Assembly (NCBI GenBank): GCA_010279815.1
Contig: QEOQ01000707.1
Coordinates: 428,299-492,298 of the forward strand
DNA length: 64,000 nucleotides
Reading direction: 5' to 3'
Source: Brachionus plicatilis
Taxonomy: Eukaryota > Rotifera > Eurotatoria > Ploima > Brachionidae
This document shows, piece after piece, positions 45,519 through 56,190 of the stretch; the stretch's first letter is position 1, and each line of letters starts with the position of its first letter. The translations under genes were made by a program, and so were the position numbers. The notes below the pieces were generated by a model. The model saw only the letters and a program-made list of their open reading frames with translations, searched no databases and had not been told where the DNA came from.

Positions 45519-45896
45519 CTAGTTTTTATTTATGCTTTTATCTTTTTTTCTAGATGTTATTTGAAGCTTCTCCAACAATTTTGAGACCATTTGCTGGCTT
45601 ATATCAAACTTTTTGGCTGCTTGACGCTGACTGATGTTGTCTTTGTGATCAAAAGCCTTTTTTAGCTTGTTGAGTTGTACTTTAGTCATTTTTTTCTGTG
45701 TTTGACCAGATCCTTGCTTCATTTCTGGTGAAAAATATTCACTACGTTTTAAAATTCGATAAAAAGTACTCCTTGGAATTTTTTCTGTCATAAAATGCCT
45801 CATAGTGAATATCTTTCTAAGTGATCTATTTTCGTTAAAAAACGCGTACACGCGAATTCTTAGGGCCTCTTCTTTAGATGAATTTATTTTGGTCAT
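45519..45896 (-). CDS. Solo transposase DNA-binding domain (Tc1/mariner-type HTH)
   Basis: An intact 125-codon frame. It is basic and contains two helix-turn-helix-like blocks, the second reading ISQRQAAKKFDISQQMVSKL, as in the N-terminal DNA-binding part of Tc1/mariner or related transposases. The catalytic DDE domain does not follow; the frame stops after SINKN and the next 200 bases are non-coding. Upstream on its strand, near 46021-46135, a conserved-looking segment ending ACGGGTGTTCAAAAAATC may be the element's 5' end. It could be a truncated element or, less likely, a host-retained DNA-binding protein. Confidence 0.6.
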   Translation of the reverse strand: MTKINSSKEEALRIRVYAFFNENRSLRKIFTMRHFMTEKIPRSTFYRILKRSEYFSPEMKQGSGQTQKKMTKVQLNKLKKAFDHKDNISQRQAAKKFDISQQMVSKLLEKLQITSRKKDKSINKN

Positions 45897-46139
45897 TTTT
45901 AATTCAAATTGAAATATTTTTTTTTATCGTATTTAAAATTAAATTTACTACAAGAATATGGAAAGAGATTTAAAAAAAAAATTAAAATAGCATTGCAAAT
46001 GAACCAGAAAGCTGACTATGTATTTTTATACTAGACAGCCCAAAGTACCCCTGTGTAAAATTTTATGGAGATTGGTTAGCCGCAACATATTTTTTTTTTC
46101 AGTTAAAAAAGCACCGAGATTTTTTGAACACCCGTTACG

Positions 46140-47014
46140 TTTTGCTTATTATATTTTGAAAAGACCATTGAACAAGACTTTTCAAATAATATCTTAATTT
46201 GGAAAGTCAGTGTTCTTTATTTATTTATTTGTTTAACTGTACCTAGCTAATGCTCTGTGATGGACAAAGATTTTTAAATAATCTTATCTGATCAAACCAT
46301 TTTTTAAAAAGTTTAATATAAATCCGGAAATGAATAGAATATTAATCAATTTAATCTTGTTTCAATTTTTCTAAAATCATGTCCGAACACTTGGACTTAA
46401 TGTTTTGGAAAGTTAGAACATCAAAATTTTGTAATTTTAAATTAAAATTGAAACAAAATAAAAATATTTTCGTTTAATTTATATTTATTATATTTATTAT
46501 TTATATATTTATTATAGATACACAAAAGCAAAATCTGCTAATAGACAGCATTTTATTCATTTAATCTAAAATTTTTGAAAAATGAATTTTTAGCAAAATA
46601 ATTACTTTGTCCTGATAAATTACTAAACACATTTATTGAGTTATTTTCAATCCAAAATAAAATTAATTTCTATTTGCTTACATTAATTAATTTAATGATT
46701 ATTCAATTTTACTTTTAAATTTTCTACGAAAATAATCGTACAATAACATTAAATAGCAGCCAATAAATAAATCCTAAACAAATATAAATTTTTTTAGATA
46801 CTTCAGTTGGTTTTGAGAAATTAAGCATATTTTAATGTAGATACTTTATTTATAATAAATAAAAATATCATACTAAAAAAATAATTGATGAAAAAATAAA
46901 TCAAATTATTAGATTACTAAATGCTTTTGAAAAAAATAAAATGTCACCATCGCTTATTGAGCTTATTCACAAAATATCTGAATTCAATTGTGAGCATATT
47001 TTTCAAAAAAATTA
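46140..47014. other. Intergenic AT-rich
   Basis: No gene seen. It lies downstream of the first calcium-sensor gene. Several AATAAA-like words on the minus strand could serve its 3' end. Confidence 0.4.
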
Positions 47015-49394
47015 TCAAATTCTGTATTCTGCAAATAAATCAATTAGATAATCATCTACCATACATCCATCGATAAACTCTTCTTCATTCAAATAGTCAT
47101 TATTTTTTTTATTAAAGCGCTTAAAAATGTTCATAGCTTTTTCTCTAGGATCATTTTCACCGGAACGCTCCTTAACACCATTTAAATCAAATATAGCCAC
47201 AATCATTTTTTCCATTTCCTTTCGACTCACTTTTCCTTTGTTATGATGGTCATATATACGAAATGTGAGCTGAAGTTTTTTCTTAATATCCAGACTGGAC
47301 AAATGTGATATTCCCAGTAAATATTCCACAAAATCAATTCGATTATTTTTATCTTGATCAAAGGCATTGAATAATTTTGAGCAAATTTTATCTGGCTTGC
47401 CATTTGGGTACAATTTTTGAAACGATTTAATTAGTTCCTTTTTTTCCAAAAATCCATTTGGACAATCTTTCTTTAAAAAATTGAACTTAACATTAAGATT
47501 CTGAGAATGTATTTAAGAAGGATAAATAAATATCTCTTATTTTTAAGCTTTTTGATATCATTAAGTATTTGGAGAAATTTTTTATAGACCAAAAGCAACA
47601 AAAATATGGATTGAAAATTTTTTTTTTAAATTTTATATGATTTTTACTAAATAAAATTTTGAAAATTTTGTAGCTCTGTTTCACTATTAGACTAATACAT
47701 CTAAAAAATTGACTAAAAACATTAATTTTTTCATAAATTTGAAAAAAAACACGTTTTTCTAATTTATTAATATTAAGTTTCAGAATATATGTGTTTCAAA
47801 TGGGTCTGTAGGTTGATCTTAAAACATGTTAGAAAAAAAACTAGGAGAAAGGCTATAATTTCATCTTTTTTTCAAAATTCCAGACCAACAAAATTATTTT
47901 TTACAAAAAGACTTAGGATAATGACGTAACATTTTTTGCCTTTTTAGAAAACATAGCCATTAATCGGGGTATATTGAAAATTTTGCTGGATAAACTTCTC
48001 AGATGACATACTATTTTACTAAAGCCCGAGTGTTAGAACCCTAGAACCGGAAAATTATTTTTTGACTATCCGCTGAAATTTTGGATTTCCTAGATTTTCA
48101 TATGTCTATATTACTAATTTCAAGTCAAGTCTTGACTATTTTTTTTCACCTGTTTTTTTAAAATTCTTTCTTCCTAAGATGATGTGTTTCGATAAAAATG
48201 AAATTAAAAACTAATGGGTCGGATTCATAATTTTATTTTAAAATTTTAACAGTTTTAATTTCTTAAAAAAATGAAACTAAACAAAACATCAACACAAGTC
48301 GTGACTTGGACTTGAGTTGAGATTTGAGAAACAACTCTGGTTTTTGTGTTCTGGTTCATTCTTTCAGCGAAACTACTATTGGATTCACTTAGCAAATCAA
48401 GCATTTTAAAATTTGGCCAAAAAATAATATCATAATTTTGGAAATAATTTTCATGACAAAAAAGGTTTTTTATATGAAAAGATTTTTTTTTAATCAAAAA
48501 AGTTTTTTATTTATGAAAAGTTTTTTTAAATGCATGAAGCATTTTTATAAAGTAAATTCATTTTAGTGATAAAAGGGTAGTTTTAGTTAAAAAAACAATT
48601 TCCAGACATGAAAATTCTTAGAATAAGTCCAAAAGATTAAGTTTGATATGATACATAAATTTAGAGATACAGAGTCTCTATAAAGACAACAAGTCTCTAT
48701 TTCTAAATTCTATAATAATAATAATAACTAAATAAAATAAAAAATATTGACAACATTAAATTTTACATAAAATAAAATATTACTGTGGCGGCTTGGACAT
48801 GTACTCAGATTTAAAGAAATATGTTTATCTAATAGAACCCTTCAATGAACACCTCAAGGACGATGGAATGTAGGATGACCAGCAATAACTTGGACGTTAA
48901 CAATCATAGAAGAGATCAAAGAACTGGGTATGAAATGTGAAGAAGCAAGGGTAAGGGCAAAGTATTTACTTGAATGGAAACCAAAATTAATGTCCCTATG
49001 CTTCTTAAGGAGCGAATAAGGAAGAAATTAACTTATTTTTTCCAACTATTTTAAACATTATATTAAAAATAGAAAATTATTTCCTTCTAAATTAAACAGA
49101 TTAAATAAATTTTATTTTTAATCTTTTTGCTATTTAGTTTCACGAAATTGTATTGTTAAATTACTTTTTTCTAAAATAAAAGAAATTCAATCTACTTACT
49201 AAAAATGAGGCATGCCATTTTATGATTTCATCTCTATCATACTCGGTATTTTGTATTAAATGTTCGATTTCATGCTTTGTATTAAATTTTTAAAATAAAC
49301 AATAGTTTTGTTAATAGAAGATGATTTTTACTTCTTCAAGCAACGGTGGAGTATTATTGTCCACTTTTTTAGCCTTGGTCGATTTGCTTCCCAT
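47015..49394 (-). CDS. Neuronal-calcium-sensor-like EF-hand protein (copy A), degenerate EF3/EF4
   Basis: Three exons read on the minus strand: 49394-49332, 49274-49200 and 47470-47015, giving 197 residues. The N terminus MGSKSTKAKK fits an N-myristoylation signal (Gly2) as in recoverin/hippocalcin/NCS-1 proteins. EF1 is the usual inactive CPNG form. EF2 (84-95, DQDKNNRIDFVE) keeps its acidic ligands. EF3 (120-131, DHHNKGKVSRKE) has His and Lys at coordinating positions 3 and 5, and EF4 (166-177, NKKNNDYLNEEE) begins with Asn, has Lys at position 3 and lacks the loop Gly. Calcium-driven switching is therefore probably weakened. Intron positions equal those of copy C (60008-60685). The 1.7 kb second intron contains a LINE remnant and part of a hAT-like MITE. 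Confidence 0.88.
48290..48339. mobile_element. 3' half of a CAGAGTTG-family MITE
   Basis: GACTTGGACTTGAGTTGAGA, ending in AAACAACTCTG, matches the right-hand end of the hAT-like family. The left end is missing. It lies inside intron 2 of calcium-sensor copy A. Confidence 0.6.
48781..49035 (+). pseudogene. Non-LTR retrotransposon (LINE) 3' remnant
   Basis: A broken frame carries the familiar C-terminal signature of LINE reverse-transcriptase proteins: LRWLGHVLRF, then PQGRWNVG, AITWTLTIIEEIKELGM, EEARVRAKYLLEW and CFLRSE, with stops. It is inserted in intron 2 of calcium-sensor copy A, antisense to that gene. Only about 250 bases remain, typical of 5' truncation. Confidence 0.75.
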
Positions 49395-50411
49395 TCCACA
49401 AAGTCAGAAGCTTTGCCGAAAAATTAAGAAAAAAAATTTTGAATCAAATTAATTTTCATTTTATTCTAAAAGAAGATAAAATAGTTTGAGAATGCAAGAC
49501 TCTTAGAGCATAAAGTTTTGAAATCTTTATTCAATTATACCTTAATCTAAGAGAAAAGATAATTTTAGATGAAGTAATTGTTCTGAGTCATTTATTTATA
49601 CAAATGATGCAAATTAAAATTTTGGAGGGATGATTTTTGAATTATGCATATCAGGCATAACTAGGATGCAGACTTTGATGTAGTTCTTTTAATGTCGTTT
49701 ATTTTTGCTTTTTATTTCAAAAGAATATTTGTCTAGCTTTTCAACAAGCTTATTTGAGTACCTTACATAATAGAAAAAATTTTGATTTCCAAATTGCATA
49801 TCAGCATAATGAAAATGTGATTTATTGAAAACATTTTAAAAGGTTTTGTGTTCATTTTTAAATTTATGGAGCAAGTTATGCAACTTTTTGTTTAATGGTC
49901 TAAAATTGTTTTTAAATAAAATGTACAAATAAAATTTTAAAAACAATCTTATTAAATAAACTTAAATTTAATTTAAAAAAATCGGTTTAAATGTAATTTG
50001 ATTAAAAAAAGCTCTGAAATATTTCTAACAATTTTTTTATTTTTTGTAGATGATTATTTTATGATAGTGAGCTCAATGATGATCAACTTTCCACGTCATT
50101 TGAAAAGCGAGCAGACTAAACTGCGCTTACTTTTCAAATCACAAATATAAACATGACCTTTTTGTTGATAATATTACCCATGAGTATTAAATTAAATTTT
50201 TCAATAAAATTTTGAACTTTATTTAATCTCGAGCTATTTGTATCTATAAATTTAATATAAAATATATTTATAACTACTCATATAAGAAGGTAAAGAATAA
50301 TAGATTTAGCTGCAATAAAAAACTATACTCTTTGCAAAAATAAAAATTTTAGCAAAATTTTTTTATTTGAGATAAAATTTCCTCCAATCTAATTTTAAAT
50401 AAAATTAATTA
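49395..50411. other. Intergenic AT-rich
   Basis: Upstream of calcium-sensor copy A. No gene or repeat is supported. Confidence 0.4.
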
Positions 50412-50490
50412 CAGTCGAACCTCGGTATAACGAGCGCCTCTTTATAACAAGTTCTATTACCGGAACAGATTACGAGCTTTAGAAAAAGAT

Positions 50491-51149
50491 ACAGTGTTTA
50501 AAGTTAAACTGTATAATGGGTAAGATTACATCATTTTACGTAATTTTACGTCAGAAAATGTAAATAAGTTTAAATATAGTTTAAATTTTATTTTGTTCAA
50601 GTAAACTCATGATCATAATTTTTTAAAAAAGTATAAAAATAAAATTTTTTTTTTAATTTTTTTATTTATTCATACAAAAGATTTATTTTTTCACTTTTTG
50701 AATCATCTTTGATAGCATAAAGTTTTTTTCTTATTTTTAAAATCATTTTTTGATAAAAAATATGGGTACTTTCCTAATATTTACATTACTTAAAAAATAT
50801 GACAGAGAATTATGTATTAATACATTAAATTGTGAAATTTTACGTAAAATGATGTAAAAAAAAAGTAATAAAGTGTAATGTTTTTTTTCAAAAATTGTCT
50901 TATAAAATTCAAATTTTTATTATTTTTTCATTTTTTCCTCTAAAATTCAGTTTTTTTTGTCTAAAAGCGTTTTTGGCGAAACTTACTTAAACTATTGTAA
51001 TTTTACGTAAAATTACGTAAGATTATGTTATCTTACATTTTCTTACATACAAGAAATGATGTAATATTATGTAAGCTTACATTGTCTGACGTAAAATTGC
51101 GAAAAATGATGTAATCTTACCCATTATACAGTTTAACTTTAGACACTGT
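50491..51149. mobile_element. Foldback element nested in the Tigger element
   Basis: The left end ACAGTGTTTAAAGTTAAACT and the complement of the right end ACAGTGTCTAAAGTTAAACT continue together through GTATAATGGGTAAGATTACA. The arms contain TTTACGTAA-type words like the MULE at 18273-20000. About 659 bp, non-coding. It interrupts the Tigger left region, so it is the younger insertion. No clear duplication was seen. Confidence 0.82.
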
Positions 51150-51719
51150 AAAAAAATTGTTTCGATACAACGAGTTTCGATATAACGAAAACTTGATAGA
51201 ACGAGCTGTTTTTGATAAACAGTTTAATAATTGCCTTAATAAAAAAATATTTATGTAACGAGCTCGAAAAACTTTTTCACTAATTTAAAGAAAGATTAAA
51301 AAAATTTGAATTAAACAATTAATTTCCGATAGCGAGCAAGAAATTTTTTTTCCACACTTTAATAATGAAAAAAAAAACAATAAACTTATTGCCTTTACTC
51401 ATTATAAATTGATAAGAATTATTGATAGTAGTTTTACTCAAAAATGTCAAAAAATATCGCTTTAATTTAAACATTAAAACAATTGAAGAACGAATGAATG
51501 AACTACTTACAAAATATTGCATCAAACAAAACATCTCAAACTTTTTTTATTATAGAATTAACTAGATAAGCACTTATTTTTAAACCCTTTTTTTTAATTC
51601 ATTGTATCCTTCTATACATTAAGATTTTTATAAGCAATAATTTTGATGAAAAGAAGGTTTTTTTTGAGGTCTCCTAAATTATATTTAAAATAAAAATCGC
51701 TCAAATTTTACTTTTTTTA

Positions 51720-52232
51720 GATAATTTTAGTTGCCATAAGATAAACCAATTATGTCAAAACATAAAAATTGTTTTTTTTTCCAGCGAACTGCACTTCTGT
51801 TTTGCAGCCTTTGGACCAAGGCGTAATACAATCGTTTAAAGTTAAGCATCGAACAGATTTTGTCCACGAAAAGCTTCATGCGATTGAGTTTGCTTCGGAA
51901 ATACCCAAAGTAGATATTCTCTCTTTTAATATAAGATAAAAAAAGCTTGGGATGGTGTCTCTCCACTAACAATGCAAGATGTTTTCAAAAAGCTGGTTTC
52001 AATGGTGATAGAAACAAAGATATCCCTGAATTATCGAAGTTGGAAAAAAATTGGACTTCGAAAAGTTTGCTTATGTTTCAATCGATTTAAATTTGGAAGC
52101 AAGAGGTTCTTTATCAACTCAAAAACCGTTGCAGAGGACAAAGTTGAAAGTTATTCAGATATCGAAGAAATTTCCAAATCAGAAAAACAGCTATTAGTTC
52201 GCAAGATTCAGTTGATAGAATTAATGATATGA
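51720..52232 (+). pseudogene. Tigger/pogo transposase C-terminal fragment
   Basis: It begins at the second catalytic region, DNFSCHK (cf. family DN.PAH), and runs through NIKIVFF, the hallmark TSVLQPLDQGVIQSFK and a WDGVSPLTMQDVFKK block. It is broken by a frameshift in a T-run near 51770 and a stop near 51939. The DNA-binding half and first catalytic Asp are missing. Confidence 0.85.
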
Positions 52233-52602
52233 AATTTTTTTTTGAATTAATAGGAAGATAATTCAAACATCGGTGATTTTTTATTTGATATTGAAAATAT
52301 TGTAATTTAAAAATGCAATCCAAAAAAAAATATGTATTTCTGATTTTTTCAAATAATTTTTATTTTGTTAACCATTTGTTTATTTTTGTTTAATAAAATT
52401 TTAGAAACCAAAATTTTTTTCTCCATCTTTTTTAATGGGATTTCGATACATCGAGTTTCGACTGTAATGTTATTCTTTGCCTTAAGCCAATTCAAAGATT
52501 TAGCTCTTAAAGTTTTTTAATTTCTGAAATTCACTTAAATTCAACTAAAATATGAGTTAAATTTTTTTAATGAATTCAAAAATCTAAAATATTTTCGAAA
52601 AT

Positions 52603-52955
52603 GGCAATGTGAAATTTTAGTACAAAAATTACAGTACAAAAAGTAAAAATTCTATAATTTATTTTCTAATTGTGCAAAAATGGCTCTATAAAGAGTACAA
52701 TATTGTACAAATTTTGTGCAACCGAATTCCAGGCTCTGCAAAAACTCTGCAATTTTCTGTAAAATGCACACCATTAAAAAATATTTGATTAAAAAATGCA
52801 ATAAATTGCAGAGTTTTTGCAGAGCTTGGAATTCGGTTGCACAAAATTTGTACAATATTGTACTCTTTATAGAGCCATTTTTGCACAATTAGAAAATAAA
52901 TTATAGCATTTTTACTTTTTGTACTGTAATTTTTGTACTAAAATTTCACATTGCC
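52603..52955. mobile_element. MULE-like foldback MITE with perfect 9 bp target duplication
   Basis: 353 bp, almost entirely palindromic. The left end is GGCAATGTGAAATTTTAGTA and the right end is its exact complement. TTCGAAAAT flanks it on both sides (52594-52602 and 52956-52964), a perfect 9 bp target duplication. A decayed relative lies at 15615-15850. Confidence 0.93.
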
Positions 52956-53690
52956 TTCGAAAATTTGATCGCCGATTCTTGTATTTACCAATACATACTT
53001 TTTTTGTGTGTCTGAATTTTTTTTTGATTTTAATTTCTTATTAAGATGTTCAACAATTTGATATGTATTAAATCTAATGCAAATATAATATATTTTTTAT
53101 TACAGTTGAACCTACGAAATAGAAATTTCTATTAAAAATGAATTTAAAATCCAGATATTTTTTAACAAAAAATAAAAATTAATTTCTTGTAATCAATTGC
53201 GTCTTCGTAGTCTTTGTAATTGCTTTTTTGAATCCGATTACTTACGAATTCGTACTTCAGTAAATTTCTTCTATATTCTCTATTACTTTTTAAATATTAC
53301 TAATTATCCGTTTATTTTGTTACTATCTGTTTATTTTTCTTTATTTGCTTGAATATTCATCGTATGATTACTCATTTTTAATTATTTGTCTTTAAAGATT
53401 CATCTATTCATTTTTCTTTTTTACAGTAATTTCAAGACATAAATTTTAATCAAGATTAGATACAAAGTGAAATTTGTGTTTATCTCGTCAAAGAAGGTTT
53501 TCTTATAATTTCATAAAAGTGAAATAGTGGAGTTGTTGACTCAGTTAAATTCATTATAAATAAAATCTTCGCTTATATTGGGTAAAAAATGGAATTTTTT
53601 AATATTTAAAAGGTTTTAGATGATCTCCTAAGGGTTAATTTCAGAGTAAGATAAAATGAATGTTAAAATAAAATGTCTTATGGTTACATA

Positions 53691-54929
53691 CAGAGCTGTT
53701 TAAAAGTCCCAAAAAAAAGTCCAAGTCATTGAAAAAAAAGTCTAAATCTGGACTTTTTTTTTCAAAGTCCAAGCAAAGACTTTAAATTTAAATATTAAAT
53801 TTGCTAGATCAGACGGTATTCTTTAAAAACAGCACCCGTCAAAAAAGCGAAAAAACAGAACCCTATGTAAACCGCATTAAATATTATAAAATACTTTTTT
53901 TTTTATATCTATTTCTAACAACCTTAATTTTAATAAGCATCAATTTTTATATTAAAAAAATATTGTCATTATATTAAATTTTCGAGTTTAAAAATAATTT
54001 GTACAAAACACTTTAAAACACCTTGAAACACCCTATCAAGTTTATAAAACACCCTGCAACACTTGATAGAGGACAAAAAAGTTCTACTTGGCAAATTATT
54101 TTTCAAAAGGTCTGGACATGTGAAAATCCTATAAAAACCGCTTAAACAGGTTTAGACCGGATTTTTCAAAGCAACCTTAATTTTTCTTTTTTGCTATGAT
54201 ACAAATTTATTATGGCAATTTTTCTTACTATATTTATGTAAATTTCTTCCTTTTTTTGTATCTTGATTGCCATAATAGATTTGTATCATAGCATATCATT
54301 CAATGATAATATATTAAAAAAAATGCATGAAACTTAAAAAGTTGTTTCTTTCACTGAAAAACATTTTTAAAAAAGAAAAATTCAGGGTGTTTTGAAAAAT
54401 CCGGTCTAAACCTGTTTTAGCGGTTTTTATAGGATTTTCACATGTCCAGACCTTTTGAAAAATAATTTGCCAAGTAGAACTTTTTGTCCTCCATCAGAAT
54501 CAAAGGGGTGTTTCAGGGTGTTTAAAGTGTTTTGTACAAATTATTTTTAAACTTGAAAATTTAATAATGACAATTTTTTTTTAATATAAAAATTGATGCT
54601 TATTAAAATTAAGGTTGTTAGAAATAGATATAAAAAAAAAACGTATTTTATAATATTTAATGCGGTTTACACAGGGTTCTGTTTTTTCGCTTTTTTGACG
54701 GGTGCTGTTTTTAAAGAATACCGATCAGACTTCATATCAAAAAATTTATTTAGTTTTAGGTTGTCTAATGCAATAGATTTGCCATATATCAGAATTTTCT
54801 TGCAATTTTAGCATAAATGTCTACACAATTCTTCTTCAGTATTCAAAATTTTAAAGCCTAGACTTGGACTTAAAAAAAAAAGTCGGGACTTGGACTTGAC
54901 TTGAGACCTGCGACTTTTAAACAACTCTG
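53691..54929. mobile_element. hAT-like element (CAGAGTTG family) with nested insertion
   Basis: It begins CAGAGCTGTTTAAAAGTCCC and ends CGACTTTTAAACAACTCTG. GTTACATA flanks both sides (53683-53690 and 54930-54937), a perfect 8 bp target duplication. Without the nested 910 bp foldback it would be about 320 bp, comparable to the other family members. Confidence 0.93.
53814..54723. mobile_element. 910 bp foldback with 6 bp target duplication
   Basis: The left arm starts CGGTATTCTTTAAAAACAGC and the right arm ends with the exact complement; the arms continue for roughly 440 bp each with small differences, meeting near 54220-54290. ATCAGA lies on both sides (53808-53813 and 54724-54729). The copy at 19115-19335 shows the same site empty, with one ATCAG. 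Non-coding. A 6 bp duplication does not fit the hAT or MULE classes; the superfamily is unassigned. Confidence 0.93.
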
Positions 54930-54937
54930 GTTACATA

Positions 54938-55840
54938 AAATACAGTTGTTTTAAATTGGTTTGACGGTTTGAATAGAATTTTTTATCTTTATTCTATTTT
55001 TATAATAACTTTCGCTTTTTTCTTTTTTTATATACTTGTCCATGAGACCTAAATTTTAATAAATAATAATAACAATAATCTAAATATTTTATGTCTAATT
55101 GGTTCTTTTATTCAGACCGTTTTATAGAATTTTACGCAAAAAAGAGGTTCGTTGAAAATTCTCATCTATTAGAATTTTATAAAACCTTAAAGAATAAAAA
55201 TAATCTATAAAAATTTATAAAGAGATTCTTCGTAAATTAGACTTATATAACAGTTAATTTTTAGTTTGGTCTTTCCACTGTTAATGTGGTTGTTTCATCT
55301 TTCATTCACTAATAAAATAATTAATGGATTAAAAAAAAATACTCCTTAATTGGCAAAAAAAAATATTGTTTGAAAATATTTCAATTTAGTAAAAAGAATG
55401 CAATAAATTTTAATTAAATCTTTATTAAAATAATAAATAAAATAAATAATAAAACTTAATCTTATCATCAATATTATACAATATGTTGCAAAAATTTAGA
55501 AATTAATTATTTTAATTATCTAAAATTGTTTATTTATTGAATTTGAAGAAAAATTGAGAAATTATGGTCATACATGGATGCCAAAATGTTAAACAATAAA
55601 GTAACCTCTATTGACCATTTAAAAGAGGTTTTACACAAAGAGTGGTTAAAGATTCGAATTGAGTACGTACAAAATTGATTTAAACTATGTCAAAATGAGT
55701 TTTGGCTTGTTATAACGCCAGACGCGGTCATTTTAAATATTAAATTGTAAAAATTTCTAAACTTCTGAACCGTTTTTATTTTTAATTAATTGTATCCATT
55801 TTTTCATTTTTTATTTTTTTTTGGGGTTTTTTTTTCACTT
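54938..55840. other. Intergenic AT-rich
   Basis: No gene or defined repeat seen before the assembly gap. Confidence 0.4.
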
Positions 55841-56003
55841 NNNNNNNNNNNNNNNNNNNNNNNNNNNNNNNNNNNNNNNNNNNNNNNNNNNNNNNNNNNN
55901 NNNNNNNNNNNNNNNNNNNNNNNNNNNNNNNNNNNNNNNNNNNNNNNNNNNNNNNNNNNNNNNNNNNNNNNNNNNNNNNNNNNNNNNNNNNNNNNNNNNN
56001 NNN
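55841..56003. other. Assembly gap (163 Ns)
   Basis: A run of 163 N. It lies between AT-rich DNA and a truncated hAT-like MITE. Open frames crossing it are meaningless. Confidence 0.99.
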
Positions 56004-56024
56004 ATCCAAATTATGACCTTAAGT

Positions 56025-56190
56025 CAGAATTGTTTAAAAATTTAAAATCTCAAGTCAAGTCCAAGTCCAAGTTCAGGCTTTAAAATTTTGAATACTGAAG
56101 AAGAATTGTGAAGACATTTATGCTAAAATTGCAAGAAAATTCTGATATATGGCAAATCTATTGCATTAGACAATCCAAGAGTATAAAAAG
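56025..56190. mobile_element. Truncated CAGAGTTG-family MITE, reverse orientation
   Basis: CAGAATTGTTTAAAAATTT at 56025 is a mutated terminus. The following segment (GAATACTGAAGAAGAATTGT to GGCAAATCTATTGCATTAGA) is the reverse complement of the interior of the copies at 19115-19335 and 54730-54929. The other end is missing. Confidence 0.75.

Larger units (their letters stand above)
50412..52464 (+). mobile_element. Tigger/pogo-type DNA transposon, decayed
   Basis: The left end CAGTCGAACCTCGGTATAAC and the complement of the right end CAGTCGAAACTCGATGTATC are typical Tigger/pogo termini. It is flanked by TA on both sides (50410-50411 and 52465-52466), the expected target duplication. It contains a transposase C-terminal fragment on the plus strand (51720-52232) and a foldback inserted near the left end (50491-51149). 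About 2.05 kb in all. Confidence 0.9.

Noticed and set aside
52652..52888. Overlapping 66- and 78-codon frames on the minus strand
   Set aside because: They lie entirely within the palindromic MITE at 52603-52955 and are a by-product of its inverted repeat.
55782..56083. Open frames across the N run
   Set aside because: They exist only because Ns were translated as unknown residues.
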